A stretch of 64,000 nucleotides of DNA from Xenopus tropicalis. Lineage: Eukaryota > Chordata > Amphibia > Anura > Pipidae. The translations under genes were made by a program, and so were the position numbers. The stretch is taken from NCBI RefSeq assembly GCF_000004195.4, contig NC_030677.2:40301142-40365141 (forward strand), given 5' to 3'. This document shows, one piece after another, positions 23,761 through 35,452 of the stretch. The notes below the pieces were generated by a model. The model was not told the origin of the DNA. It made no database searches and saw only the letters and a program-made list of their open reading frames with translations. Positions within the stretch are counted from its first letter, which is position 1; every line of letters begins with the position of its first letter.

Positions 23761-26499
23761 CATCATTATTTCATGTTACATATAGAACCCTAAAAGAGTT
23801 TTTCACCATAAAGTAAACTTTTATTTAATGCCTGAGCCACATGAATATTGGTGAAAGTCGTTTTTTAAAGAAAAGTGAGAATATAAGCCTGTACACATTT
23901 CATCTGGGATCTGAAAATACATCTGTTGAAGAAAATAAACTATTGTGTTCCTACTGAAGAAGCTGCTCGGATGAGTAGTGAAACGTCTTCAATGATTACT
24001 TAACAAGTCCAGTTGCTTTAAATTTATTTATACTAGATATTGTGTTCCTAATTTACAGGATGTCAGTTTACTACCACCCTTAAAGGTGACATTAAGCCAA
24101 TGAAAAAACAAAAGTAGCATGAAAAGTGTATGGATTCCCTGATTGAATACCTCTCTCAGTTACCCCTTTTCCTGTGGGATTGCCATTTTGTACCTTTCCA
24201 GCCAAATTGTACTATGTGTTACTGCATTTGCCATAGCAACTAATTTGATCTTTGCTCTAGTTTTCTAACTTATCTAACTCTAAACTTATCAAACATAAAA
24301 GCTGACTGGTATGTATCTGCAGTGGTGCAATTTAGTACCTGTTGGATCACTGCAGTGTCACATCAAAGGGTAAGTACCCCAAACCCAAAAATGACACTTT
24401 ATTTGATTTGGTACTTGATTTGGACCAAGTGGATTTGGTGGCAAGGATGGAATCTGGGTCCCACTGCAGTCCCAACAGACCATTAACTTTTATCTGGCAC
24501 AGTTAGTTTTGCAGCTTACATGGAAAGGGTGTAAGAGAGGAGTTGGTCTAATCATTGGCCACTGAATCCCCACATTACACTCCATCTCTTCTTCACAAGG
24601 TATGTAAGTAATTGGTGCTTGAACCTTGCATGCACTCTCACGTTATTTTCAGTTTTGCTTAGAGATGGGTGTCCAGGGGCAGGTGCAAGCATGTGGAGCA
24701 TCAGTAGAGTGGTATTAATAGTTACTTGGATTTAGACAATAAAACAGCAATTATGCAAAATAAAAAATTTTGTCAATATTTCCCCTTCCTTTTTCTGAAA
24801 ATATTTGCACCCAAGGTGCCTCAGTTCAAGCCTTGTTAGAGGATCTTCTTATTTAGGCAAAATAGCCACAACTATGATAACATCATATAGTGCTGCAGAA
24901 TATGTTGGGGCTTTATAGATACTTATTAATAATATCCAGGGCTACATGTATGTATGTACTGTATATGTTTATCTATGCATATGTATGTGCGTATGCTAGT
25001 ATTTATGCATCTATATACAGTACATGTATGTTTTGAGATACAGAGCGATAGTGGGGCAAAATCGCCAAGTGTGATGGTGGTTTTTACTGTGGGTCAGTGA
25101 TGCTTTGATTGAAAGGTGTTCATGCAACAGTGCAAAAAACAGTGGCCAGTCACAATGCTTGTTACATCAAGTTGCATAAGTTTCTAAATGTTTAATGAAA
25201 ATGCAGGGAACTTTGCTGATATTTGCTGTGTCAGGCTGAAGAGAGTCACATCACAAGGTATAAATTAGTGATATTATTAGTGATGCTATTCTGTATATAA
25301 ATACAGTTCTTTACATCATGAAATAACTGCTTCCATGATGTTATACACCTTTGTCACAATGGTACAAAATTGGTTCAATAAGTTTTCACTGTAGAGCGGC
25401 TTTTCGCTATGATTTGATGGCTGCATAATTGTAACGACCACAATCTGCCTCATCATGGTTGCTCTTGTTAGATAAACACTTCATGTGGTGCCTGTGCAAC
25501 AAATAAGAATCTAGTCATATACAAATAATCATAGGTACAACAAGGTGTACACACATGGGTATGCAAATAAAATGTTGGTTCTGGGACTGTGATGATATAG
25601 AATTGTGCAATTGAAGTAACAGAGGATGGATCATGGTACAGTTGATACCTGACGTGGCACCAAAATTAATGACCACCCAGATTGCTCTTTCCATCTTCCT
25701 GCTATGACACGCAGAGCTTGGTTCCTGAGTAACCTAATTAAGTTCCCTAATTTGTTCTTCAACACATTATGTAAAACAAACAGAAACATTTCTTTGCCAT
25801 TGTCATTAAGTACAACAAAGCTCTTCCTGGAGGGCCATCCTATCTAAGTATACCTAAAGGCAAGAGGAAACTATATGTTTCCCTCTGTTCCTGTGGGTAA
25901 AGTTTGTCAAAAATCCATCTTCTGCTTCTCTACCCCCCACATGGTTAATAAGAAAAAACACTTTTACCTAAAGTACGATACTGGAAACTTCATTAGATAC
26001 TTCCTCAGGGTAAGAAAAACACAATTATGTAGGTTCAACAAGTTATCGACAGAGACTATCATGGGTAAAGGTTTCCTGCTCACCCATAAATCAATTCAAC
26101 CTACACAAAACCGACAGATAAAGCAATTACTAATTGTAAGTAGTTATCAATCAAGAACGTTTTTCTGAATGTCACCAGAGAGTGCCATGTTGTCAGGTGG
26201 AATAAACCTCTTCACAGCCCATGTGGATGTAGATAATGACACGACCATGCTGTGTTTGATTGAAGGGGTACAAAAAGCTATTTTGAAACAAGGTGGCAAC
26301 ACTGCTTTGGTTCATCTATCAAAAGGTTATGTTATCTTAGGGCTTCACCAAGAGGTAACTTTTAAAGTTTTTATTTTTTGCCCAGTGATTTATTCAGCAA
26401 ACCAATATGTCAGGACAAGGACTAACTGTCATTATTGACTTGAAGTTTATCAGAGACATCCAAATACCATAAAATGTAACCATTTTTGTAACCAAAAAT
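23761..26499. other. gene-free stretch
   Basis: Non-coding. At about 23,955-23,990 there is a motif GAAGAAGCTGCTCGGATGAG followed by GAAACGTCTTCAA, the kind of sequence found near 3' ends of vertebrate retroelements; the element is otherwise unrecognisable. Tetranucleotide-like ATGTATGT runs occur at 24,945-25,030. No gene seen. Confidence 0.4.
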
Positions 26500-26637
26500 T
26501 TGTTTTGCGTCAAAAAAATCGTGGTCACGGCAAAATAGGTGCAGTCAAGGCAAAAAAAAGATGCAATAAATGCATCTTGCAGTTTTTCTCCGTTTCACGA
26601 ATTTTACAGCGAAACGGGACAGCTTTGCTCATCACTA
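26500..26637. repeat. hAT-type MITE fragment ending TTTGCTCATCACTAG
   Basis: The right end matches the terminus of the complete element at 30,604-30,939. The interior has the same TTTCGCGAAA-like composition (CCGTTTCACGAATTTTACAGCG). The left end has decayed. Confidence 0.5.
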
Positions 26638-27414
26638 GACATATGTCCTATTATTATAGTATCCAGTAGAATTATTTCTAAAGAAACTGGCTTTTGTGAG
26701 TTTTCTTGAAAATATTTCACCACTCATCTGAGTGGTCTTCAGTTCAACTGAGTGGTAGGGAATTCCCTGGCATTTAAACCTTTACAGGTCACAATGGTAC
26801 CATGACTGACACATTTTCACACATCTGTGAGTTTTAGCCAACACCTAACTGAATAAAGCTGGCCATACACGTGGCGATCTGACGATGTTTCGTGCGACCA
26901 TCGGTCGCACGAAACATCGTCAGATCCGCCACACACCATTCAGGGCTGAATCGGCAGGTAAGGAGGTAGAAACAATAGGATTTCTACCTCCTTCTGCCGA
27001 TTCAGCTCTGAAGGGAGAATTTTGGTCAGGCGCCTTCTATGGCGCTCGATCAAAATTTTCTAACCTGGCCGATCGACGAGCCGACCGATTTCAGCAGCTT
27101 CCTGCGACATCGGTCGGCTCGCTGACATACCATACACGCACCGATTATCGTACGAAACGAGGTTTCGTACGATAATATCGGTGCGTGTATGGCCACCTTT
27201 AGTTCAATTGAACCATTGTGACTGGATGTCTGTCTACTGGTTTAAATGCCAGGGAATTGCCAACCACTTAGTTAAACTGAAGAAGCCACTCAGTGAAATG
27301 TTTCTAAGAAAGCTCACAAAGATAAACAATTGCTAAGACTTAATTCTACTGGAGACTGTATATTACGATCTGAATAAATGAGAATCTTCATAGACATGTC
27401 CTATTATTATAACA
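26637..27414. repeat. imperfect long inverted repeat interrupted by a MITE
   Basis: The left arm (about 26,637-26,812) contains AGTAGAATTATTTCTAAAG, GTGAGTTTTCTTG, GAGTGG and GGGAATTCCCTGGCATTTAA. The right arm (about 27,214-27,414) contains the same landmarks in reverse complement: TTTAAATGCCAGGGAATTGC, GAAGCCACTC, AAGAAAGCTCACAAAG, TTAATTCTACTGGAG. A GGTGGCC-family MITE occupies the centre. The parent element is not identified. Confidence 0.65.
26854..27201. mobile_element. 348-bp palindromic MITE with GGCCATACACG ends, copy 1
   Basis: Starts TAAAGCTGGCCATACACGTG and ends GCGTGTATGGCCACCTTTA. Inside are three nested foldbacks: CGATGTTTCGTGCGACC with its partner, an 18-bp GGAGGTAGAAA...TTTCTACCTCC hairpin near 26,960-26,990, and CGTACGAAACGAGGTTTCGTACG near 27,150. 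Close copies lie at 32,965-33,311 and 37,066-37,391. Open frames across it recur at identical positions in copies 1 and 2 and follow only from repeat identity. Confidence 0.8.
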
Positions 27415-28140
27415 CATACCTGTATATTACTACCATTGTAGTGTCTGGTTCATGGATATTAAGTCAGCTTCAACTTGAGTGCAGAGATGCAGGGAGCTGT
27501 AGTTTCACAGCTAGGGGATTGTAGGATGTAGGTTGTTGGACATGGCATAATTTATTGCTTTCCCCAAAGCTGGTGGCCTGGGCTACTTCCTCTCTAATTT
27601 CATCCTTGGCAATAAAGATAGAGGGAGTAACTAGGTAGCAAATATGCCACCTGAATAACACACCTCAAAATCCTCTTGCTGTATAAATAGCATTGCCTCA
27701 CAATACAGAAAATAATAGGGGCGGTTTTATTGCTAGTAAGTCTCTTTGAAGGATATGGACTCAAGGTTTCTGAGGTTGCCTATTCCTGCTGAAGTTGATT
27801 AAGGCACTGCCTGTGAGAGATTATGACTGAAAAGTACCACAGGAAACCTACCACTTTTATAGTTATACACTTTTGCATCCCTATGATACTCCAGGATCCA
27901 ATTAGTCATGCGATTCAGTCAGATCTGATCATTTGTATTTCATTCTCCTTATAAGTCTGCAAGAACAAAAGTAGAAAAAACAAGACTGGTCAATTTCCCT
28001 AACTTTTAATAAGCAGCAAAAATATCTGTGTTTTATTGATTTTTTCTTCAATGTAAGAGAAATTTTTAAAATGAATAGTTTATAGTACAAAAACAATCTG
28101 ATATTTTGTATCTTAATACAAAGGAATACTTAGGCTAGAC
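27415..28140. other. gene-free stretch
   Basis: AT-rich non-coding DNA with no recognised feature. Confidence 0.45.
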
Positions 28141-28144
28141 CTAA

Positions 28145-28227
28145 GGGCTCTGGTACACGGGGAGATTAGTCGCCCGCGAGCAGGGAGTTTTGCCGCGGGC
28201 GACTAATCTCCCCGTGTACCAGAGCCC
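28145..28227. mobile_element. 83-bp GGGCTCTGG-family MITE, copy C
   Basis: GGGCTCTGGTACACGGGGAG is mirrored by CTCCCCGTGTACCAGAGCCC, with TAA at 28,142-28,144 and 28,228-28,230. The arms share the same GGTAC/GTACC variant, so they have stayed complementary. It is almost a perfect hairpin. Confidence 0.85.
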
Positions 28228-28260
28228 TAAGGGGGCATTTATAAACGCAAGTGCAGTGTG

Positions 28261-28788
28261 CAAAGAGATTTGCCAAATACTGTGAGAGGACTGGGTAAGT
28301 ACAGCCATAGGGACAAAGTGGAGCATAGAGCTTTTACATGGTGTGATATCAAATGAAAAGCAGATATCCTCATTGCATTTGGCATTGCTTAGAACTGTTC
28401 TTACTACCAATAATCTGAAGGACAAAACCTCTCATGTAAACAAGGCCTTAGTCTTCTAACACGTCTTAACTGTTCCTTTATCTCTCAGCACAAAATACAG
28501 GAATGTCATAGCAAATACTAAACCTGGTAATCTGGTAATAAGCCTTCAGCAGGTTCCTATGGATTTTGGAACACTTGTCTAATGCCTATCACAACACCTC
28601 ACGGTATTATGGGGGAATTCAAAGTGGTTTTAACAAGGACAAAAGAGTCATGGGCAGCAGGCAGGCATTTGTTTGTGTAAGTGCTGGGGTCAGACACTTG
28701 ATATCACGCCATGTACAAGCTCTATGCTCCACTTTGTCCCTATGGCTGCACTTATCCAGTCCTCTCATAGTACTTGGCAAATCACTTA
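28261..28788. repeat. inverted repeat with 94-bp arms and a 340-bp spacer
   Basis: The left arm 28,261-28,354 and the right arm 28,695-28,788 are reverse complements with scattered mismatches. Shared landmarks are TGATATCAC, AGCTCTATGCTCCACTTTG, TCCCTATGGCTG and CAGTCCTCTCA. The spacer is single-copy-looking AT-rich DNA. It could be the termini of an unrecognised DNA transposon or a local inverted duplication. No target duplication was found. Confidence 0.8.
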
Positions 28789-30595
28789 CTTGTCAATATG
28801 TCTGGGGGAACATTGATAAAATCCAGTCACAAAGCTGTGCTCTGGCCATTTGGTTGAGAATAAATGCATTTATTCAAGTCTTTGCGGGTGTCTTATATTT
28901 ACTTACTTATTTTATGGTCTTCAGTGTCCTTAAAAAGACAATAAAGTATAAAGGCACATAATATTTATTTTTTCTGCATAGTTCAACTCACATAAACTAA
29001 TGGAAGGGGCTTATTTCTGGCAATTTAACACATGGCCATCTCACTTGGGCTACTAAAAAACATGCCAGGCAAAGCATTTGTATGCCATAGCTCTGGTGTA
29101 CCTTTCAATTGTCAGTGCTGGAACTTACAGCCATTTCACATTTAACTCTACAGGAGGCAGCAGGGGGCAATATTGGTAGCTTTGGTGGGCCAGTTTCCCA
29201 AAATCAAACCCATGTGTAATAGGCCTAATCAGATAAAGAACATCTAGGCTGAACATGAACAGTAGCCAGCTACTTTGTTTCAGCTGTTACTTGGAAAATA
29301 AATGTACAATGAAAACAGGTGAAACATGTCATGAATGTTAAAGGTCTAATGTCTTCCCTTATCAGTTATTGATTGATTCTTTCCTGGGCCTGATTGTACC
29401 TTATAGGCTGCAAACTGATGGCTTCTTCCTCTCTCTGCTGACTTTCCTGTATAGGGTTAGGAATTGCCCATTAACACACAGGTTTGGCTCTGTCGCTCAC
29501 CACAGAATATTAAGGAGAAGCTAAGGGCTTTCTTTGTGCATTACACCAAGTTTTAGGTACAATTTACATTTGTTATAATTAAGAAACATATATATAGAAA
29601 CCTTGCATTGTGACAATCAAAAATACTTTTTAATAATGTAATTATTTATTGTGATATTATAGAGAAATTAAGCCCCTTTGTGCCCCCCACCAGCCCCTCA
29701 TGTATACAGTGCAGTACCATATTCATGGGGGGACGCAGTTTTCCAATTGGAGTGCAGAGACCTGCAGGAATCTGTAAAAGTACAGGGCAGGGCAAAAAAG
29801 GGGCATAAAACAGATTGTTTGCACCCAAAACAGTAGATTGCAACCATTTTTTCACTTTGCAAGCTGCTATGCACCTATTTGATGCCTCCCATCTCTTATA
29901 TTTACAGAATAGTGACACAGATCCCTAATGCATAGATGACCCCAGTACACAGTAATTGTATACAATTATCATTCCATAATTTACAAAGAAAGAGGGAGAA
30001 ATAACACAACTACTGTAGGGAAAAATGTGGTGTATTCAGCCATATTTGCTTCTACACCTGGCATGGTGCATTGTGCAATAAAAGCGGAGGAAGTATTCAG
30101 CACTCCATTCATTAATGACTCCCCCCATGTCCTTCAAAATTCTGTTTTTTCCACATAACTAACTAGGCACTAATTACCAGTTTTTCTACAAGGTCATATC
30201 CACTGCAGTGATAATGCTAATAGACAAAGAATATATATTCTGACATGCTTATCTGCTAATTGTATGTTCTGGGTTTTGGTTATGCGCCAGATGTAGCAGC
30301 AGCTGCAGGGAGGTGTTTATTTGGCCCTTTGACCTGAGAGAGGTGACAGAAGAAATCTAGCCCCTTTTATAGTCTGGTACAGGCCTGTGTGGATGCAGTA
30401 GGTTTAAGAGCATAAAGTGTTGTATTACAGCAAGGATGTAACTCAGTGAGCTTAGCTACACAATGCAGAGGGTGTCTGGGTCAGTTTGAGAATATCTGGG
30501 CCCATGGATGAACAATTGTGCTACAGTTCCAACGCTGGGCATTGACTAACATGATACAAAATCCTTTGACAGAAAAGCACTTTATTATTATTATT
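28789..30595. other. gene-free stretch
   Basis: Non-coding. A CTCF-like core GGCAGCAGGGGGCAA lies at 29,156-29,170 (low weight). A short TTA triplet run immediately precedes the hAT element. No gene seen. Confidence 0.4.
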
Positions 30596-30603
30596 ATCAA
30601 CAC

Positions 30604-30939
30604 TAGTGATGAGCGAATCTGCAAAAATGTCACGCATCAAAAAAAAAATTGTCGCCTGTGGCTATTCTTTTGTAGCGTGGCTATTCTTTTGTCGCCCGTT
30701 GCTATTCTTTTGTCGCGTGGCTATTCTTTTATTGCACGGCTATTCTTTTGACGCCCGCGACTATTCTTTTTTTTTGATGCGCCACTATTTTTTTGATGCG
30801 CCACTATTCTTTTGCCGCAGGCGACAATTTTTGGATGCGTGGAAAATTTTTTCATCCGTTTCGCGAAACAATCCGCCAATGGCGAAATGCGGAAATTCGC
30901 CGTGAATCCATGCCTGGCGAAACATTTCGCCCATCACTA
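30604..30939. mobile_element. 336-bp hAT-type MITE with internal tandem array
   Basis: Inverted ends TAGTGATGAGCGAA and TTCGCCCATCACTA are flanked by the perfect 8-bp duplication ATCAACAC (30,596-30,603 and 30,940-30,947), diagnostic of hAT transposition. Inside, the core CTATTCTTTT or CTATTTTTTT starts at 30,662, 30,681, 30,702, 30,721, 30,740, 30,761, 30,784 and 30,803, i.e. eight units of about 19-23 bp joined by GTCGC-, GACGC- or GATGC-type linkers. The right flank has TTTCGCGAAAC. It has no coding capacity. Confidence 0.88.
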
Positions 30940-30947
30940 ATCAACAC

Positions 30948-32430
30948 ATATTTATAAAGGGGCAACATATTCCACAGCATTGTATAATAAATAGCATCCA
31001 CAGGACTTTCCAAAGCCCTAAATTGTTTTTTAGCTGCATGATCAATCTCTCTTCAGATAATACCTCCCAACTGCCAATTATATAGAGCCTTATGGTACAG
31101 CACTTGGATTCCAGATGAACATTAGTCTGTATAGGTATAATGCATAACATGGGAAATTGGACCCCTGCCTGTCCAATCAAGGGTTTCCCAGTGGACTCGG
31201 CTTTCCACTAGATGTTATTACATTGTTCATGGAATTTCCTTCCCATTATTTGTAAGAGGTTGGTTTGCAGTCGGGGTCCCAATTCATCCCACAGATGTTG
31301 GGTTAAAGTCAGGGCTCCAGTCAATCCAGTCAAAGTTTTTCACACCCCCCTCAGAAAACTCACTTTCTATGGACCTTACTTTGGGGTTATTATTCTGCTG
31401 AAACAGGAAAGAATCTTCACCAAAGATTTGTCAAGAATGCCATAGTATGATGTTGCACCTGTGATGGCAATGATAGCTGTGGCTTTAATAGCCCATTCCA
31501 TAATTACAATGGGTGTCCATATATGTTTGGCCATGTGGTATATGTTTTCTGTATGGATTATACTCAATATATGGACTTTACATGTAACAAAGTAATCTCT
31601 GACTGGTTATGTTATATAGGGAACTGGGCTTGAACTTGTTATTTTTAGTCTTAAGAAAAGTTCCAACATGTGCATGGACCAACCCACAGCTCATAGCAGG
31701 GTTACAAATATATGTATTTACACTATACATATATAGCTCCAAGGTCTGCAGCACAGGGAATTTTACAAAATTACAGTCAAAGTTTGCCCCAGTTTGAAAT
31801 CTGAAACACCCCATTCATTTCTTTATGCTTTCTAAAGAGGGCAACAACCCCAAAGTTAGACAACCTTTATATTAGATTCTAAACCATTAGAACTTACTAG
31901 GGTTTTATAACAAGGAATGGTAGGGTATGCCTAATAGGCCTGGAGCCTTGCATAAAAATCTTGTATATTTAATATTTCTTTGGCAAAATATTATTTGTCT
32001 TAAAGGCTAATATTTTTTATTTGTAAATAGGTGTTGCCTTCTAAGTATTTCCCTTAAACCTTCTCTAGTAATGAACAAAATACTCATAAGGGTGGGGGGC
32101 TGGCCAGGATGTTACGGGAGATGAACTCCTCAGAATTTATCAAACAGCTTTTCAAGAATTTAGAAGAAAAATTAATTCAGACAAGTTAGGTTTATGCCAC
32201 ATGTGTTGGATTCTGAGCATGAGGTTAAAGCAGACATGAGGAGCGGATTTAGGTCCTAAAATACACACACATGCATTCCGGAGCCAAAATCACCTCCATG
32301 TGCCTGCATCTGGGCCAACACAAGGTCCTGACACAGCAGAGCACTGATTCAAGTGTAGGGACAGATTCTCTGTTTATCCATAGGTCAAGATTCCACCATG
32401 ACCAGCATAAGCCTTAGTGATAATGAGAAA
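30948..32430. other. gene-free stretch with a Tc1-type remnant at about 31,210-31,545
   Basis: The segment ending GGTGTCCATATATGTTTGGC at about 31,511-31,530 resembles the GTGTCCA...TTTGGCCA terminus of vertebrate Tc1/mariner-related elements. The preceding 300 bp (CCCACAGATGTTGGGTTAAA, GTTATTATTCTGCTGAAACAG) looks like the body of such an element in antisense, too decayed to translate. Nothing else recognised. Confidence 0.35.
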
Positions 32431-32964
32431 TTACCATTAGAATGTAAATATAGGTAAGGTAGGTAATGAGCTTGAAAAAGGAACTAAAATGTTCTGAAAG
32501 CTTGCTATGATTATCTTAGTTAGCCAATAAAGGTATCACCTTTATACCACTTTTGTTATTTTTTATTTAAAAAGGGTAAATATAAAAAACTTTTTTGTCC
32601 ACATGTGCCATTTATCAAGCAAATAACACATGTGGGCTGATTATTTAGTGATAGATACATGTAACTGTAAGAGAGTCTATGATATTTTGAGCTTTGTCAT
32701 TCAGAAGTAATAATCACAGTGTCTTGCCCAAACACAGTTTCCTGTTGGAAATACAATCTCTCAGAAACAGGCTTAATTCTTCTCTTGTTATGATATGTCT
32801 GTTACACTGTAATGGCTTTTTGGACTTTTTCTGTCAACATTGACATGCTCATGGGAAATATTCAAGTCATGCATTTGGATTCAAGCGAAAACGAAATAAG
32901 AAAACATGAACTTAAGCGGACTATATACAGTCAGATTTAAAATGCTAATTTGGCCCCTTTAGAC
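32431..32964. other. gene-free stretch with a retroelement-tail-like motif
   Basis: AGCTTGAAAAAGGAACT followed by TCTGAAAGCTTGC and GTTAGCCAATAAAGGTATCA (about 32,471-32,538) resembles the 3' tails of vertebrate non-LTR or Penelope-like retroelements. The rest is non-coding AT-rich DNA. Confidence 0.35.
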
Positions 32965-33311
32965 TAAAGGTGGCCATACACGTGGCGATCTGACGATGTT
33001 TCGTACGACCATCGGTCGCACGAAACATGGTAAGATCCGCCACACACCATTCAGGGCTGAATCGGCAGGTAAGGAGGTAGAAACAATAGGATTTCTACCT
33101 CCTTCTGCCGATTCAGCTCTGAAGGGAGAATTTTGGTCAGGCGCCTTCTATGGCGCCCGATCAAAATTTTCAAACCGGTCCTATCGGCGAGTCGGCCGAT
33201 ATCAGCAGCTTCCTGCGATATCGGTCGACTCACCGACATGCCATACACACACCGATTATCGTACGAAACGAGGTTTCGTACGATAATATCGGTGCGTGTA
33301 TGGCCACCTTA
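32965..33311. mobile_element. 347-bp palindromic MITE with GGCCATACACG ends, copy 2
   Basis: Starts TAAAGGTGGCCATACACGTG and ends GTGCGTGTATGGCCACCTTAA. The internal order and the GGAGGTAGAAA...TTTCTACCTCC hairpin are the same as in copy 1 at 26,854, and most bases agree. Non-coding. Confidence 0.8.
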
Positions 33312-34047
33312 AGTCAGCACCTTATCTGCGCATGTATGGGTCCTCCCCTGCAGTCAACCCAGTAGATCTAGGTGAAAAACATTCAGCTATCTATCGGGCA
33401 CGTTTAAAAATCCCGTTGGGTAAGGGCCACATTGGTACATTTATGTGACCCTCTCCCAACGGGCCCCTTTGCCACCTGTTACTATCCGATCATTGGCCTG
33501 GGGCCAAACATTTGGATCTGCCAGTTTGGCAAACTCTATAGGCTTTTTCATGCACTGATTAATACTCCCTATTTCATGAATTTTTGTTTGTTACAAGATT
33601 GTAGTTGAGATATCAGCAAAGAGCCGCTTATTTGTTGAGGTATTTTGTACTATCATTTATACAGAGGAAACAAAATTATTGACCACACTTGTTTTCTAAG
33701 TATCCCCAAACAGATTGTATTTTGGGGAAGGCTTACTGGCATTGGTCACCCATCATCTATTTAGGTAATATAAGCCTGCCTGCCCCCTGTATTCATGGGG
33801 TGGTCTAAGGTCTTTGTGCTCTAAAACAGAGTGCAGAAACTGCATAAATTGATTCAGACTGGAAGGTAGGGTGCATGCCCAGAGTTGTTTGAGCAGTTTG
33901 GGCATTTGGAAACTCTGGCACCTTTGGGGGCAGTTTTGACAGACAATCCTGTTAGCCCTAATTTGGGCCATTATTGTTGACACCCAACCATTGGTGCCAC
34001 AGCCAGAGTGTTGGAAGCTACTAAGCTAACCACTTGTATTGCTGCCC
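33312..34047. other. gene-free stretch
   Basis: Non-coding. Around 33,395-33,520 there is a GC-richer block (AAAAATCCCGTTGGGTAAGG) with weak similarity to 59,640-59,790; both may be remnants of one repeat family. No gene seen. Confidence 0.35.
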
Positions 34048-34050
34048 TTA

Positions 34051-34228
34051 GGGCTCTGGCACACGGGGAGATTAGTCGCCCGCAACAAATCTCCCTTTTC
34101 GCGGGCGACTAATCTCCCCGAATTGCCATCCCAACGGCGAAAATATAAATCGCTGGTGGGATGGCAATTTGGGGAGATTAGTATCGAGGTTTGTTGCGGG
34201 CGACTAGTTTCCCTGTGTGCCAGAGCCC
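34051..34228. mobile_element. 178-bp GGGCTCTGG-family MITE, copy D
   Basis: Flanked by TTA at 34,048-34,050 and 34,229-34,231. The interior carries two hairpins, one around GCCATCCCAACGGCG and its partner CGCTGGTGGGATGGC. Its right TTA is also the first three bases of the T2 element that follows directly. Confidence 0.8.
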
Positions 34229-34657
34229 TTAAAGGAACAGAACACCAAAAAATGAAAGAGCTTTAAAGTAATAAAAATATAATGCACTGTTGCCCTGCAC
34301 TGGTAAAACTGGTGTGTTTGCTACAGTAACACTACTATAATTTATATAATAAGCTGCTGTGTAGCCACGGGGGCAGCCATTCCAGCTGGAAAAAAAGAAA
34401 AAAAGGCACAGGTTACATAGCAGATAACAGACAAGTTCTGTAGAATACAATAGTGTTTTATCTGGTATCTGCTATGTGCCTGTGCCTTTTCTCCTTTGAA
34501 TGGCTGCCTCCATGGCTACACAGCAGCTTATTTATATAAATTATATTATATATATTTCTAAAGTAAACACACAACTTTTACCAGTGCAGGGCGGCAGCAC
34601 ATTATATTTTAGTTACTTTTATACACTTTCATTTTTTTGGTGTTACTGTTCCTTTAA
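34229..34657. mobile_element. 429-bp T2/Kolobok-type MITE with TTAA targets
   Basis: Begins TTAAAGGAACAGAACACCAA and ends TTGGTGTTACTGTTCCTTTAA, with TTAA at both borders (34,229-34,232 and 34,654-34,657). The arms continue inward imperfectly (AAAATGAAAG / CTTTCATTTT; CTGCACTGGTAAAA / TTTTACCAGTGCAG; GCCACGGGGGCAGCCATT / AATGGCTGCCTCCATGGC). TTAA duplication and the TTAAAGG start are known for Xenopus T2 MITEs, placed in Kolobok. A sister copy lies at 43,984-44,410. Confidence 0.85.
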
Positions 34658-35121
34658 TCCTCTTTGTGCAAGGTTCTTTCTTCCTTTAGCATACTAGAAC
34701 TTGGTAGTGCAATTCAATTATTTCTTAATTCTTTCTTTCCTTTTTGCATTTCTTCTACATACTGTATGTCTCATTGCCTTAAAAATCTTTAGTGCCTTTT
34801 TATTTCTTGGGCACCCTTTATCTGGGCTAATACTTATTAATTAAGACAAACTTTAAACCACCATTTAAATCAACAAATACTCAACCTGGCAAAAAAATAG
34901 CAGATATTTTTAAAGAGTTTGTGGAAAAATTGAGTTTTAGGGGAAGATTCAGAGGCATATTTGTCAGATAATAATCATTTCATCAGCATGTGTTCTGCTC
35001 AGTGGGGTGCTGGAGCACAAAAGCAGCGCTGGGCTCTTACACCCCTCAATTTCAGTTCTTAAATTGGTAAATCTGACAAGCCTGATATTTTTTTATTGAA
35101 TGGTAACCATCATTTACTTAG
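34658..35121. other. gene-free stretch
   Basis: AT- and pyrimidine-rich non-coding DNA. Nothing recognised. Confidence 0.45.
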
Positions 35122-35123
35122 TA

Positions 35124-35450
35124 CAGGTATAGGGTTGGTTATCCAGAAACCCATTATACAGAAAGCTCCAATTATGGGAAGGTCATCTCCCGTAGACTCT
35201 ATTTTATTCAAATAATTCAACATTTTTATTAACATTTTCCTTTTTTTGGTAATAATAAAACATTGCCTTGTACTTTTTCCCAACTAAGATATAATTAATC
35301 CTTATTGGATGCAAACCAATCCTGTTGGGTTTAATTAATGGTTAAATGATTTGTTAGAAGACTTAAGGTATGGAGATCCAAATTACAGAAAGATCCCTTA
35401 TTAGGAAATCCCCAGGTTCTGAGCATTCTGGATAACAGATCCCATACCTG
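35124..35450. mobile_element. 327-bp MITE with CAGGTATAGGG ends and TA targets, copy 1
   Basis: Inverted ends CAGGTATAGGGTTGGTTATC and GATAACAGATCCCATACCTG are flanked by TA on both sides (35,122-35,123 and 35,451-35,452), fitting a Tc1/mariner-type non-autonomous element. The interior is AT-rich with CCTTATTGGATGCAAACCAA. A second copy is inserted in the opposite orientation at 47,122-47,449. Confidence 0.8.
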
Positions 35451-35452
35451 TA

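Noticed and set aside
26885..27175. 96-residue open frame repeated almost identically at 32,996-33,286
   Set aside because: Both lie wholly inside copies 1 and 2 of the GGTGGCC MITE; similarity reflects repeat identity, not a gene family.
30604..30939. CRISPR-like array (short repeats with variable linkers)
   Set aside because: Repeats are about 10 bp with drifting linkers inside a hAT element in vertebrate DNA; there are no cas genes or uniform spacers.
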